Positions 27,901 through 35,024 are shown, counted from the first letter of the stretch. The stretch: DNA of 64,000 nucleotides from Albimonas donghaensis (GCF_900106695.1 NZ_FNMZ01000008.1:62001-126000); one strand, 5' to 3'. The notes: generated by a model from the letters alone, not told the origin. Made by a program: numbers and translations.

Positions 27901-28899
27901 GGCCAGCTGGACGAAGCGGCGGGAACCGGCGACCTGGGGTCGGTGCTGAGCGGCATGACCCTGGGCGCGTCCCTGGCCGGCGAGGCCGCGACCTTCGAGC
28001 TGGCCCGCGACCGCTTCGACGCCCTTCTGGGCTTCGACGCGCCGGGGGTCCGCGCGGTCGGCGACGCGCGCGGGCGCCTGCGGATGCTGGCCTCGGGCCG
28101 CAATCTCGATCAGGACGCCGACGGCGCCGGGGCCGGCTACGAGGGCGAGATCCACACCACCGGCTTCGCGGCCGAGCAGCGGATCTCCGCCGACTGGTCG
28201 ATCAGCGGCGCGGTGGGCTACGAGAGCACCAATCTCGGCTCCGGCGTCGGGCGCGGATCGGTCGACGGCGGGGCCGGGTTCCTCGGCCTCGGGGCGACGC
28301 GGGACATGGGCGCGTTCTCGTTCAGCGCCGCGGCGACGCTGGGCTATGCGGAATTCGACACCGACCGCATGGCCGGGCAGTTCTCCCCCGGCGTGGCAAA
28401 GGCGGAGCATTCGGCCCTGAGCCTGGGCGCCCGGCTGCGGGCGTCCTGGACCCGCGACTTCGCCGGCGGCTATCTGCGCCCGATGGTGGACCTCGACCTG
28501 ATCCATGTCAGTTCCGACGGCTATGTCGAAACCGGGGCCGGCCTGCAGTCCCTGCGCGTGGCGGGAAGCGAGGCCACCGCCTTCGTGGCGACCCCGGCGA
28601 TCGAGGCCGGGACGACGCGGGCGCTGGGCGAGGGGCTGGGCCTGCGCGCCTGGGCGCGGGCGGGGGTGAGCCTGTCGACGCTCGACGCCTACGACGCCTC
28701 GGCGCGGTTCGCCGCGGACGCGTCGGGCCAGCCCGGCTTCTCCAACGCCGTGGCGACGTCGCAGGCGGTGGGCCGGATCGGCGCCGGCGTGTCGCTGCTG
28801 CGCGGCGAGACGATGGATGTGGGCCTGCGCTACGAAGGGGCCTTCGCCGACGGCTACGCGGGCCATACCGGCGGGATCAACCTCACGATCCGCTTCTGA
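18943..28899 (+). CDS. Giant Gly-rich repeat autotransporter (type Va) adhesin
   Basis: This ~3318-residue protein is secreted by a type V autotransporter route. The start at 18943 is chosen for its ribosome site; an ATG at 18925 is in frame but lacks one. A signal peptide ends ALAAAPALA before QQPSP. From about residue 480 to 2710 the passenger carries some thirty imperfect units with the core (A/L)QSIGGGGG, each preceded by a T.GD.A.G(L/I/V) strand, 60-120 residues apart, consistent with a long beta-helix. Residues ~2760-3000 resemble the passenger end (ADINPTAGKGDVLAVAGD). The last ~290 residues are the autotransporter beta-barrel, ending GINLTIRF with terminal Phe. Cysteines are few and N-terminal. 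Similar repeat proteins in other alphaproteobacteria are annotated only as autotransporter proteins; adhesion or biofilm function is inference. Confidence 0.88.
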   Translation: MRSNHPGAVRGAHAQTIRNLLMGSCAAPALALAAAPALAQQPSPYACTPISSGGASCSIPEGASTSGFQELYTGADGVDNHDPDAPTAAGYSLSSMATINLSAGQFATLGIRSRGGLGSTDPDDAGQSGDGGAVTVTNAAEGVISVADLTFNADAGDSLSVGLWDDGGVIHGIYAASVGGNGADAREQTIGGGDGGRGGDGGEATAVNQGFVEVAPFGALEGGAGRVGAIAMTVTSASGTGGQRDGTDGEDPQGGGAGDAKAVYATNSGVLQVCSPAGCAGDPSGTALSTLAAGIYAESISGHGADPTSSGGNGGSVSVTNSGEIDVVTPVDPAGAAWGIHAASHAGYAAIDSKSGNVPGGPGGSSKHLEIVHSGAITVNAGDFDTPVADQIERVCADGSTCLVDETPALANQSAGILAVSLGAWAGAGKLGADGEDGGDGGDASTNADSSGLQTTTLDLQAGSSVDVTGDNVLGVAVLLQGGGGGRSQANGTNGGDGGDTAGIEVNARATGAISTDGDGAIGLIARTQGGPGGPARNPSGIVDFTNDAAGQGGDAGDIVLYGDNPGSQNFAITTRGDRAIGVALQSLSGSGGGGSEGYSIISTGELDGGRGGAAGTVNFSNAISIDTDGRGAHGMVLQSIAGGGGDLSDQGGLISVAGSGGTGEPGGGAQFYAYGSAIRTAGDASAGLVAQSIGGGGGDVVGSLAGDGDQGASFGVFSVGGQGGDGGAGGEVIAQINSETSITTTGRYAYGALLQSVGGGGGNGGDVFALSTRLPVAAVGGDGAVAGDGGSVSFWSGDDGTGTQRISTAGDNAHGLLAQSIGGGGGAGGDARADSFGLGALSAVAIAGGGESGGAGGAVTIQAEDLAIVTQGMHARGLVAHSLGGGGGAGGSASAVDVSFGLATSVGVGGKGGEGGGGGVAYLSLDQTSITTGAANDPEGSVNAHGLVAQSIGGGGGLGGSGAALSYAADLPIPETDANIAIAGAAGVGGAGGSGGAGDTVEVALTAAAITTHGDGAHGVLAHSIGGGGGDGGDGSSMAAASLLLDKIKETVGGVLPDSGESGEGGEGGEEEAGGVSINASVSVSVGGTGGYGGAGGLVDLAFNSGTLIETFGPSADAALGQSVGGGGGNGGIASPSTKKFGEGAGVKTSIAVGGRGALIGANGGALYADVAEGATLRTHGEGSRGLVLQSIGGGGGTSQTTSVSFTSKLTDAIVAQLGGLKAPRLTVGVGMTGGAGGAGGVVSWADVDGVIETFGADADGVLAQSIGGGGGLGGSFGGNGEDEEGERTPLEFGLELQEIKEQIERPWALNVNVGGTGGTGGPGANFAVDGAETSSLKMPTVTGSVITHGDFSDGIVLQSIGGGGGAGGAAVPHDSIGILDLSLRVGGTGGSGGAGGQVGIRLDQTAQISTDGFGAHGVLLQSIGGGGGMGGSGSRLIANLGIEADTPEPAEENTSEVTGAVPTNDDAAFDLLDPETLYGDGNASLPAAVVRLGIGASGAGGAGASAARAEANGTAGNLIRTAGFNAFGLTAQSVGGGGGMGGVGTAPLTAAEVGVETIDPDDRQAFADTFNALFRGAHLDFIAGGDGGRGGNGSSAVAQGVFDVATLGPRSLGVLVQSVGGGGGAAGIEGARLLRQGSDGTNGSGGAVRATLDAGGAVSTAGIGSHAVVTQSVAGGGGTTLASLAYGAAVRRYDPDLPPSEALDLAFELGLGSGATAGNGVGGVATLDLSAAINTTGDHAYGAIVQSIGAGGGVVSLTPAEIDRETTTAVSSGTVTLGTHTGCANVPDCSGASQVAATLRGAARIQTTGAGSRGAVAQTVQSGGGVATGFELLQRPSAGEGDAVSVTVGVQGGFPLRYSATPSTLTQSGTVTTLGADADGVLFQVIGGGGGVLGSSGGGSATVDGNGMAAAPAAIDRTADATDYEMTISLGHQGADGGAQDNMAEATLGGTITTYGDFAEAAIAQSISGGGGVAGLSHDPTSAAQADLSIRVGADGITDGVNSLMQAAVNSSVLTPFLDSDRPGGVLTATVSGATYATAGLGANGVVVQQLQGGGGIAASGSRSVRAVKETNAQGEARLGLTVGGDYGGVDGGADVSLNVGGGATISTAGDAALGVIVQNIVGGGGIGAIGSSVRDSDGSAGANLIDVSVGGSNTTGASNKETFQQGTPSEYDYLPLSGATEVTFSDAVIVTAGDLSTGLLAQSIGGGGGVAVAPSSGLRSVSVGTTGGQFGYGGRIDFTLGGDAAAETAVSTSGFAARGIVVQSISNGGGLFAGAAAGDDWAVDAAPVRLGATGATEGYGDMVIGTVSARVSTQGMFADGVVIQSIGGGGGIADLASDGDAPGGVNLALGQSAGQGNSGAVSVTPTADGLNNGIDTSGDGAYGLVAQSIGGGGGIAGHQGSTASTTLTLGASASSGPQNAEVAAVRFSIASQHPLVGNSIDHVITLGDDAHGIVAQSIGGGGGIARTVGVASGGDAALTLGGTAQGQPASAGAAVVDTFARVVTGGDRAFGIVAQSIGGGGGIASAGAASEIASVSLGASATGSGALDGGDVVVEMGNPDGCGFDDLSACSGTLGRGAHGVIAQSIGGGGGIGGDLTFINSVALTYDDGDGYLPDFVGKGGRGASGEVDIYIGTVLTTDGEAAFGVIAQSIAGGGGLAGSRQGFYAGKSSSADPANKAGLVSVQVDTDSGVITNGATSVAILAQSLGDDFATQSLDIYLDGMVSGGSGDFAVGVLAHGGNSDNRMHVDDDGLLTALSGSAFNYRGASNDANSAFTIVNDGTIDGLVGARYANGEIYYTADGSTLTQLAGPASARLSAPAATLINRRSGVITGATRYEADVTNRGTLIVGDAGRMDRLAIAGHFEQSDSGVILADINPTAGKGDVLAVAGDVRLDGALRVSPRTLTAGAEHRILEVEGAVTGRFDSVSSNLFSFAQTADEDGLILRADSARIADVEGLGASEAAAAGYLEDLFSAGDAAFARFFGQLDEAAGTGDLGSVLSGMTLGASLAGEAATFELARDRFDALLGFDAPGVRAVGDARGRLRMLASGRNLDQDADGAGAGYEGEIHTTGFAAEQRISADWSISGAVGYESTNLGSGVGRGSVDGGAGFLGLGATRDMGAFSFSAAATLGYAEFDTDRMAGQFSPGVAKAEHSALSLGARLRASWTRDFAGGYLRPMVDLDLIHVSSDGYVETGAGLQSLRVAGSEATAFVATPAIEAGTTRALGEGLGLRAWARAGVSLSTLDAYDASARFAADASGQPGFSNAVATSQAVGRIGAGVSLLRGETMDVGLRYEGAFADGYAGHTGGINLTIRF
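20380..27080 (+). repeat. About thirty GGCGGCGGCGGC-core repeats encoding QSIGGGGG
   Basis: Within the adhesin the segment encoding (A/L)QSIGGGGG recurs about thirty times, usually as CAGTCCATCGGCGGCGGC and close variants. The clearest copies are at 21010, 21400, 21800, 22500, 22740, 23020, 23210, 25550, 25920, 26110, 26320, 26500 and 26700. The near-identity at DNA level makes the region prone to recombination, slippage and assembly collapse. Variant cores (QSVGGGGG, HSLGGGGG, QSISNGGG, QNIVGGGG) lie between the perfect copies. Confidence 0.9.
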
Positions 28900-28900
28900 G

Positions 28901-28946
28901 CGCCCGCCCTGCCCTGCCCTGCCCCCGACGGCGGGCGGGGCGGGCG
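28901..28946 (+). terminator. GC hairpin terminating the adhesin transcript
   Basis: The stem starts 2 nt after the adhesin stop: CGCCCGCCCTGCCC (28901-28914) pairs with GGGCGGGGCGGGCG (28933-28946) over 14 positions with one G-T wobble. There is no T run, so it may act with Rho or as a 3'-end protector. The minus-strand sugar operon converges on it from the other side. Confidence 0.5.
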
Positions 28947-29132
28947 AACCCCGCCGAGACCGGCCGGGCCGCGAACCTCAGGCGGGTTCGGCGGCGGCTC
29001 GGGATCCGCGTGTTCGGCGGAGCGTGCGGGCGCGGGCGGAGGATCTCCGGCCCTGCCCTGCCCCGGTCCCCGGTCCCCGGTCCTGAGACGGCCGGGCCCG
29101 CGGACCATGCGCCGTCATCGGCCGTCTTGTCG

Positions 29133-29174
29133 CGCCCGCCCCGTCGACGCGGCGACGGGGCGACGGGGCGGGCG
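29133..29174 (-). terminator. GC hairpin downstream of the sugar-importer operon
   Basis: A perfect 14-bp stem, CGCCCGCCCCGTCG (29133-29146) and CGACGGGGCGGGCG (29161-29174), with a 14-nt loop lies 17 nt beyond the stop of the binding-protein gene on the minus strand. It is the likely end of the LacI-regulated operon. No T run follows. Confidence 0.55.
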
Positions 29175-29191
29175 CCGGCTTCGCCCTGCGA

Positions 29192-30163
29192 TCAGAACGG
29201 GCTGTCGGGGAAGTAGAACTGCTCCGCGTTCTCGGGCGTGATCCGCTGCGAGCCGATGATGAACCGGCCCGAGACCGGCGTCGCCGACACCAGACCCAGC
29301 GCCGTCAGCTCGATCGCCGTGGCGATCTGGGCGGGGGGATAGGTCACGTTCACCGGCAGCATCGGGTCGCCGTCCATGATCCGCTTCACGATCTCCTTCA
29401 TGCCGGCGCCGCCGACCACCCACATCTCGTCATTGCGGCCGGCCTGGTTGATCGCCTCCAGCACGCCGACGGCCATGTCGTCGTCAGCCGCCCAGACCGC
29501 GTCGATGTCCTCGTGCTTGCTCAGGAAATCCTGCATCACGTCGAAGGCGTCGTCGCGGTTCCAGTTGCCGTGCTGCATGTCCAGCACGTTGATGCCGGAG
29601 CCCGCGATGGCGGCCTCGAAGGCCTCGACCCGCTCGTTGTCCAGCGTGGTGGGGATGCCGCGCAGGACCACGACGTTGTCGCCCTCGCCCAGGTTCTCGG
29701 CGAAATACTCGCCCGCGACGCGGCCGAAACCCGTGTTGTCGCCGGCGACGTAGAGATCCTCGATCCCCGGCACGGACAGGCCGCGGTCAACGACGGTGAC
29801 CCAGATGCCCTGCGCCTTCACCGCCTGCACGGGGGCGGTCAGGGGCTCGGATTCGAAGGGCAGCACCACCAGCGCGTCGATGTCGCGGGTGGCGACCATG
29901 TCCTCGATGTCGTTGACCATCTTGCCGGCGTCGCCGGAAGTGGCGAGCACGAAGCTCAGCGACGGGTAGGTCGTCTCCAGCCGCTTGATCGCCTCGCGGG
30001 CGTGGAAGTTCAGCCCGCCCATGAAGCCGTGCGTGGCCGAGGGGATGGCGACCCCGATCACCTGCTTGTCCTGCGCCAGCGCGGCGCCCGCGCCCGCGCC
30101 CAGCGTCAAGGCGCCCGCGACGGCGAGGCCCATGCCCGCCTTGAACATATCCCTGCGTAGCAT
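29192..30163 (-). CDS. Sugar ABC transporter substrate-binding protein (RbsB-like)
   Basis: This 323-residue Peripla_BP_4 protein has GGGAGGA before the ATG. The signal sequence MLRRDMFKAGMGLAVAGALT ends near ALAQ before DKQVIGVAIPSATHGFMGG, the typical start of ribose/galactose-type binding proteins. Mid-protein VVLRGIPTTLDNERVEAF and AADDDMAVGVLEAINQAG are hinge and ligand-side elements of this family. It is the last gene of the operon, after a short hairpin that could adjust its expression. It delivers a monosaccharide or polyol to the permease at 30228; the ligand cannot be read. Confidence 0.92.
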   Translation of the reverse strand: MLRRDMFKAGMGLAVAGALTLGAGAGAALAQDKQVIGVAIPSATHGFMGGLNFHAREAIKRLETTYPSLSFVLATSGDAGKMVNDIEDMVATRDIDALVVLPFESEPLTAPVQAVKAQGIWVTVVDRGLSVPGIEDLYVAGDNTGFGRVAGEYFAENLGEGDNVVVLRGIPTTLDNERVEAFEAAIAGSGINVLDMQHGNWNRDDAFDVMQDFLSKHEDIDAVWAADDDMAVGVLEAINQAGRNDEMWVVGGAGMKEIVKRIMDGDPMLPVNVTYPPAQIATAIELTALGLVSATPVSGRFIIGSQRITPENAEQFYFPDSPF

Positions 30164-30188
30164 CCGAAATTCCTCCCTGGTGATGGGT

Positions 30189-30209
30189 CCGGGAGGGTCA
30201 CCCTCCCGG
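30189..30209 (-). promoter_or_regulatory. Hairpin between sugar permease and binding-protein genes
   Basis: CCGGGAGGG and CCCTCCCGG form a 9-bp stem with a 3-nt loop in the 64-nt gap between the permease stop (30228) and the binding-protein start (30163) on the minus strand. It lies 26 nt before the binding-protein start. It may protect the binding-protein message from 5' decay or mark a processing site. Confidence 0.45.
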
Positions 30210-30227
30210 CGGCCCGTTCGCGACCGA

Positions 30228-31283
30228 TCAGCTGTCGGCCTTCCGCTCCCGCTGCAACACGACGGCGAGAATGACGATCACGCCCTGGATCGCGCCGTTC
30301 AGATACGGGCTGACGATCGAGGCGAGGTTCAGGATGTTGTCGATCAGGCTCAGGATCAGCACGCCGACCACCGCGCCCCAGACCCGGCCGAAACCGCCCT
30401 TGAGCACGGTGCCGCCGATGATCACCGCGGCGATCGCCTCCAGCTCCCACAACATGCCGGTGCCGCCGGAGGCCGAGCCGAGCCGGGGCACGTACATGAT
30501 GGTCGCGACGCCCACCAGCAGGCCCAGCAGGGCGTAGGTGGCCATGCGCGTGCCATCCACCCGCACCGCGGACCAGCGCGCCACCTGCTCGTTGGCGCCG
30601 ATGGCCGCGCAGTGCCGCCCGAACGGGGCGGAGCGCATGGCGAGCTCGCCCAGGATGGCGACCAGCGCGAAGACGATGATCGGCCAGCTGATCCCGAAGG
30701 GCCCGTCGTAATAGACCGGGCGGTAGAGCGTGCGCAGCTCGTAGTTCAGCGACAGCGTGCCCCCGTCCGCCAGCCAGGTGGTCAGCGAGCGATAGACGCC
30801 CATCGCCCCCAGCGTGACGATGAAGGGCTCGATCCGCACGCGGGCGACCAGCGCGCCGTTGACCAGCCCCGCGGCGAGCCCCGCCAGCAGCGCGACGCCC
30901 ATGCCCAGCGCGATGGTCAGCACGGAGACGCCCAGCGGCGCCACCAGCGCGTTCATCGCGAGAATGGTGATCGCGGCCGTGAAGGCGGCCATCGAGCCGA
31001 CCGACAGGTCGATCCCCCCCGCGGTGATGACGAAGGTCATGCCCACCGCGATGATCCCGATGAAGGCCGAACGGGCGAGCACGTTCTGCACGTTGGCCGC
31101 CGACAGGAAATTGTCGTTGAGGAACGCCCCCAGCACGATCAGCGCGACCAGCGCCATCAGCGGGCCCAGCACATGCAGACCGAAGCGCCGGCGGGGCTTT
31201 CGCACGGGTGCGGTCTCGGCGGGCGCGGTTCCGGAGGGCGTTTCGGCGGTGGGGGGAACGGACGGGGTGGCGGAGGAGGTCAT
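30228..31283 (-). CDS. Sugar ABC transporter permease (RbsC-like)
   Basis: This 351-residue polytopic permease of the ribose/xylose/inositol class (BPD_transp_2) has a Pro/Thr-rich cytoplasmic N-terminus of ~40 residues. Family motifs include FVITAGGIDLSVGSMAAFTA near residue 105 and the docking loop IIGGTVLKGGFGRVWGAVVG near residue 290. It forms the homodimeric channel with the ATPase encoded at 31280, whose stop overlaps this start (ATGA). The short C-terminus is basic. Confidence 0.93.
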   Translation of the reverse strand: MTSSATPSVPPTAETPSGTAPAETAPVRKPRRRFGLHVLGPLMALVALIVLGAFLNDNFLSAANVQNVLARSAFIGIIAVGMTFVITAGGIDLSVGSMAAFTAAITILAMNALVAPLGVSVLTIALGMGVALLAGLAAGLVNGALVARVRIEPFIVTLGAMGVYRSLTTWLADGGTLSLNYELRTLYRPVYYDGPFGISWPIIVFALVAILGELAMRSAPFGRHCAAIGANEQVARWSAVRVDGTRMATYALLGLLVGVATIMYVPRLGSASGGTGMLWELEAIAAVIIGGTVLKGGFGRVWGAVVGVLILSLIDNILNLASIVSPYLNGAIQGVIVILAVVLQRERKADS

Positions 31284-32815
31284 GCGGGCTCGGGCTCCTT
31301 TTCGTCGAGGCCCATGGCGAGACGCACGATCGCGTTCTCGGTCGCGGCGTCGCCTTCCAGGGCGCCGGCGATGCGGCCGCGATGCATCACGATCACGCGG
31401 CCCGCGAGGCCGATCACCTCGGGCAGTTCGGACGACACCACGATCACGCTCTTGCCCGCGGCGGCGAGCGCGGCGATGAAGGCGTAGATCTGGGCCTTGG
31501 CGCCGATGTCGACGCCGCGGGTCGGCTCGTCGATGATCACCACGCCGGGCTCGGCCAGCAGGGTCTTGGCGAGCAGCAGCTTCTGCTGGTTCCCGCCCGA
31601 GAGCCCGCCCGCGGTCATGCGCAGGTCGCGCGCGGCGATGGCGAAATCCTCCACCGCCTGCGCCAGCGCCCGCGCCTCGGCGGGCTTGTCGATGCGCAGC
31701 CCGGCGCGGGTGAATTTCTCCAGCGCCAGCAGGGTCAGGTTCTCGGCCAGCGGAAAGCCGAGCAGCAGGCCCTTCTCCTTGCGGTCCTCGGTCAGGTAGA
31801 CCAGCCCCGCCTCGCGCATGGCCCGAGGGTCATCGGGGCGCACGGAGCGGCCGAAAAGCCTGATCTCGCCCGAGGCGGGGCGGAGCCCCGCGAGCCCCTC
31901 CATCAATTCCGTGCGCCCGGCGCCGACGAGGCCGGCGAAGCCCAGCACCTCCCCGCGCCGCAGCTCGAAGCTCGCGCCCCTTGCATGGCCGGGCACGTCG
32001 AGATCGCGGACCGAAAGCACCACCTCGTCCTGCGGGGCGGCCTTGGGGGGGAACAGGTCCGACAGCTCGCGGCCCACCATCGCCTCGGCCATGGCGTGTT
32101 CGGTGAAGCCCGCCGCCGGACGGCTCGCGACCCGGGCGCCGTCGCGCAGCACGGTCACGCGATCGGCGATGCGCGCCACCTCGTCCAGCTTGTGCGAGGT
32201 GTAGAGGATCGCGGTCCCCGCCGCGCGCAGCCGGTCGATCTGGGCCAGCAGCAGGTCGGTCTCGCGCGCCGTCAGCACCGCCGTCGGCTCATCCATGATC
32301 AGCACGCGGGCGTCGCGGCCCAGCGCCTTGGCGATCTCGACCATCTGGCGTTCGGGCGCGGACAGGTCGCGGCAGCGCAGCCGGGGGTCGACGTCGCAAT
32401 CGAGCCGGGCCAGCAGGCGGCGGCATTCCTCCTGCATCTCGGCCGCGCGCAGGAAGGGGCCGCGCCGCAGCTCCCGGCCGAGGAAGATGTTCTCCTCCAC
32501 CGTCAGCGGCATGGCGAGGTTGAATTCCTGGTGGATCAGCACCACGCCCTGCGCCTCGGCCTCGCGATGCGAGGCGAAGACGGTCGGGCGCCCGTCAGCC
32601 TCCACCCCGCCGAAGGAAGGGGCGAGGTAGCCCGACAGGATCTTCATCAGCGTGGACTTGCCGGCCCCGTTCTCGCCGATCAGGGCGTGAACCTCGCCGG
32701 GGCGCAGGTCGAAATCCACGTCGAACAGCACCTGGTTCGGCCCGAACAGGCGCGAGACCCCGCGGGCCGCGAGCACCGGCACGGCGCCGTCCGACAGGCG
32801 CGCGCCCTCGGTCAT
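31280..32815 (-). CDS. Sugar ABC transporter ATPase, two NBDs (RbsA/MglA-like)
   Basis: This 511-residue duplicated ATPase starts at ATG 32815, coupled to the oxidoreductase stop; a longer frame to 34018 is an extension through that gene. NBD1 (residues ~10-245) has Walker A GENGAGKSTLMKIL near 45, signature LSAPERQM and Walker B VLIMDEPTAVL. NBD2 (~255-505) has the degenerate loop GLVGAGRTELME in place of Walker A, signature LSGGNQQKLLLA and Walker B VVIIDEPTRGVD. This asymmetric pattern is normal for RbsA-class ATPases. It energises the permease at 30228. Confidence 0.93.
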   Translation of the reverse strand: MTEGARLSDGAVPVLAARGVSRLFGPNQVLFDVDFDLRPGEVHALIGENGAGKSTLMKILSGYLAPSFGGVEADGRPTVFASHREAEAQGVVLIHQEFNLAMPLTVEENIFLGRELRRGPFLRAAEMQEECRRLLARLDCDVDPRLRCRDLSAPERQMVEIAKALGRDARVLIMDEPTAVLTARETDLLLAQIDRLRAAGTAILYTSHKLDEVARIADRVTVLRDGARVASRPAAGFTEHAMAEAMVGRELSDLFPPKAAPQDEVVLSVRDLDVPGHARGASFELRRGEVLGFAGLVGAGRTELMEGLAGLRPASGEIRLFGRSVRPDDPRAMREAGLVYLTEDRKEKGLLLGFPLAENLTLLALEKFTRAGLRIDKPAEARALAQAVEDFAIAARDLRMTAGGLSGGNQQKLLLAKTLLAEPGVVIIDEPTRGVDIGAKAQIYAFIAALAAAGKSVIVVSSELPEVIGLAGRVIVMHRGRIAGALEGDAATENAIVRLAMGLDEKEPEPA

Positions 32816-33969
32816 GACAGGGCCGTCCAGCGGCCGCCCTGCGCCGCGGAGGCGACGCAGGCCTCCACGAAGCGCACGCCGGCGAGCCCGTCGGCCACGT
32901 CCGGGAACAGCGTGCCGGCGGGCGGCGCGGCCCCCTCGCGCGCCGCGCGGATGGCGGCGGCGGCCTCGACATAGAGGTTGGCGAAAGCTTCCAGATAGCC
33001 CTCCGGATGACCCGGGGGGATGCGTTGCAGCCGGGTCCCGGCCGCGCCGGCGGTGGCGCGGGTCATGAGCCGCGGCGCCTCGCCCAGCCGGGTCGCGGTC
33101 AGACGCTCGGGCGTCTCCTGCGACCATTCCAGCCCGCCGGCCTCGCCATAGAGGCGCAGGGTCAGCCGGTTCTCGTTGCCCGGCGCGACCTGGCTGCACC
33201 ACAGCGCGCCCCGGGCGCCGGAGGCGTAGCGCAGCAGCGCGCGCGCGTCGTCGTCCAGCCGGCGGCCCGGCACGAAGCTGGCGATCTCGGCCGAGACCTC
33301 CGACGGCGCCTCGCCCGAAACGAAAGCGGCGAGCTGGAAGGCATGGGTGCCGATGTCGCCCAGCGCGCCGCCGGCGCCGGAGCGGGCGGGATCGGTGCGC
33401 CATTCGGCCTGCTTCGAACCCGTTTCCTCCACCGCCGTGGCCAGCCAGTCCTGCACGTATTCCACCTGCACCCCCCGCAGGCGGCCCAGAAAGCCGTCGG
33501 CGACCATGGCGCGGGCCTCCCGGATCATCGGGTAGCCGGAATAGTTGTGGGTCAGCACGAAGAGCGCGTCGGAGCTGTCGGCCTCGGCCGCGAGCGTCCC
33601 GGCTTCGGCCCCGGTCGCGGTCATCGGCTTGTCGCAGATCACGTGGATGCCGCGGCGCAGGAAGGCGCGGGCGGGGGCGAAATGCAGGTGGTTTGGGGTG
33701 ACGATGGCCACCGCCTCGATCCCGTCCTCCAGCCGCGCCTCGCGCGTCGCCATCGCCTCGAAGTCGTCGTAGACCCGGTCGGGGGCGAGCCCCAGCGCGG
33801 CGCCGCTTTCGCGCGCCCGCTCGGGCGTGGACGAGAGCGCGCCGGCGACCAGCTCGAACTCCCCGTCCATGCGCGCGGCGATGCGATGCACGGCGCCGAT
33901 GAAGGCGTCCTTGCCGCCGCCGACCATGCCCAGCCGGATCGGCCCGGCGCGTCCGGCGAAACGGCTCAT
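32812..33969 (-). CDS. Gfo/Idh/MocA-family NAD(P)-dependent sugar dehydrogenase
   Basis: This 385-residue oxidoreductase starts at ATG 33969, overlapping the isomerase stop. The N-terminal Rossmann motif is LGMVGGGKDAFIGAVHRIAA (residues 13-32), the nucleotide-side VAIVTPNHLHF lies near 95, and CDKPMT near 120 carries the family Lys. The central GGALGDIGTHAFQLAAFVSG contains the conserved Asp and His of the active site. It is typical of inositol- and sugar-oxidising enzymes that work after import. Coupled translation with the isomerase and ATPase shows a single uptake-plus-catabolism operon. Confidence 0.92.
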   Translation of the reverse strand: MSRFAGRAGPIRLGMVGGGKDAFIGAVHRIAARMDGEFELVAGALSSTPERARESGAALGLAPDRVYDDFEAMATREARLEDGIEAVAIVTPNHLHFAPARAFLRRGIHVICDKPMTATGAEAGTLAAEADSSDALFVLTHNYSGYPMIREARAMVADGFLGRLRGVQVEYVQDWLATAVEETGSKQAEWRTDPARSGAGGALGDIGTHAFQLAAFVSGEAPSEVSAEIASFVPGRRLDDDARALLRYASGARGALWCSQVAPGNENRLTLRLYGEAGGLEWSQETPERLTATRLGEAPRLMTRATAGAAGTRLQRIPPGHPEGYLEAFANLYVEAAAAIRAAREGAAPPAGTLFPDVADGLAGVRFVEACVASAAQGGRWTALS

Positions 33970-35024
33970 CGGTCGAGCCCCAGCATGGTCCGGTTGGCCT
34001 GCGCGTCGGCGCCGCCATCGGCGAAATCGTCGAAGGCGCGGTCGGTGACGCGGATGATGTGGTCGCGCACGAACTGCGCGCCCTCGCGTGCGCCGTCCTC
34101 GGGGTGCTTCAGGCAGCACTCCCATTCGACCACCGCCCAGCCATCGAAATCCATCGCCGCGAGCTTCGAGAAGATCGCCCCGAAATCCACCTGCCCGTCG
34201 CCCGGCGACCGGAACCGCCCGGCCCGGTCGACCCAGGACTGGAAGCCGCCATAGACGCCCTGCCGGCCGGTCGGATTGAACTCGGCGTCCTTGACGTGAA
34301 ACATCCCGATGCGTTCGGCGTAGATGTCCAGATGCGCGAGATAGTCCAGGCATTGCAGGATGTAATGGCTCGGATCGTAGAGCATCTTCGCGCGGGGATG
34401 CGCGTCGACCCGGTCGAGGAACATCTCGAAGCTGGCGCCGTCATGCAGATCCTCGCCGGGGTGGATCTCGTAGCAGATGTCGACGCCATGCGCCTCGGCA
34501 TGGTCGAGGATCGGGCGCCAGCGGGCGGCGAGCTCGTCGAAGGCGGCCTCGACCAGCCCCGCCGGGCGCTGCGGCCAGGGGTAGAGATAGGGCCAGGCCA
34601 GCGCGCCTGAAAACGCCGCCATCCGGTCGAGCCCGAAATTGCGCGAGGCCTCGATGGTCAGCTTCACCTGGTCCACAGCCCATTCCTGCCGGGCCCTGGG
34701 GTTTCCGCGCAGCGCGGCGGGGGCGAAGCCGTCGAAGGCGAGGTCGTAGGCCGGGTGCACGGCGACGAGCTGCCCCTGGATATGGGCCGAAAGCTCGGTG
34801 ATCGCGACGCCCGCCTCGGCGGCCTGGCCGGCGATCTCGTCGCAATAGTCCCGCGAGGCCGCGGCGCGGGCGAGGTCGAGGAACCGCGCCTCGCCGCTGG
34901 GGACCTGCACGCCAGCATAGCCGCAGCCGGCCGCCCAGCGCGTGATCGCGCGCCAGTCGTCGAAAGGCGCCTGCTCGCCGGCGAACTGCGCCAGGAACAG
35001 GCCGGGGCCCTGGATGGTCTTCAC
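33966..35024 (-). CDS. Sugar phosphate isomerase/epimerase (IolE-like TIM barrel)
   Basis: This 352-residue AP-endonuclease-2-fold isomerase or dehydratase is the first gene of the LacI-controlled operon. The GTG at 35024 is selected because GGGAGGC lies 6 nt upstream and the protein then starts (M)KTIQGPGLFLAQFAGEQAPF; a longer frame to 35135 would run through the operators. Metal-binding elements are CYEIHPGEDLHDG (Glu/His), KMLYDPSHYILQ (Asp/His), HVKDAEF and WAVVEWECC (Glu). The presence of a dehydrogenase and sugar ABC importer suggests a polyol or rare sugar; the isomerisation step is inferred. Confidence 0.9.
   Translation of the reverse strand: MKTIQGPGLFLAQFAGEQAPFDDWRAITRWAAGCGYAGVQVPSGEARFLDLARAAASRDYCDEIAGQAAEAGVAITELSAHIQGQLVAVHPAYDLAFDGFAPAALRGNPRARQEWAVDQVKLTIEASRNFGLDRMAAFSGALAWPYLYPWPQRPAGLVEAAFDELAARWRPILDHAEAHGVDICYEIHPGEDLHDGASFEMFLDRVDAHPRAKMLYDPSHYILQCLDYLAHLDIYAERIGMFHVKDAEFNPTGRQGVYGGFQSWVDRAGRFRSPGDGQVDFGAIFSKLAAMDFDGWAVVEWECCLKHPEDGAREGAQFVRDHIIRVTDRAFDDFADGGADAQANRTMLGLDR

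Noticed and set aside
18568-28866. A 3432-codon open frame antisense to the autotransporter, longer than the gene itself
   Set aside because: It arises because a very GC-rich gene dominated by GGC codons almost never uses the triplets that read as stops on the other strand. Its product is Ala/Arg/Gly/His-rich with no recognisable domain, while the plus strand has signal peptide, repeats and beta-barrel.
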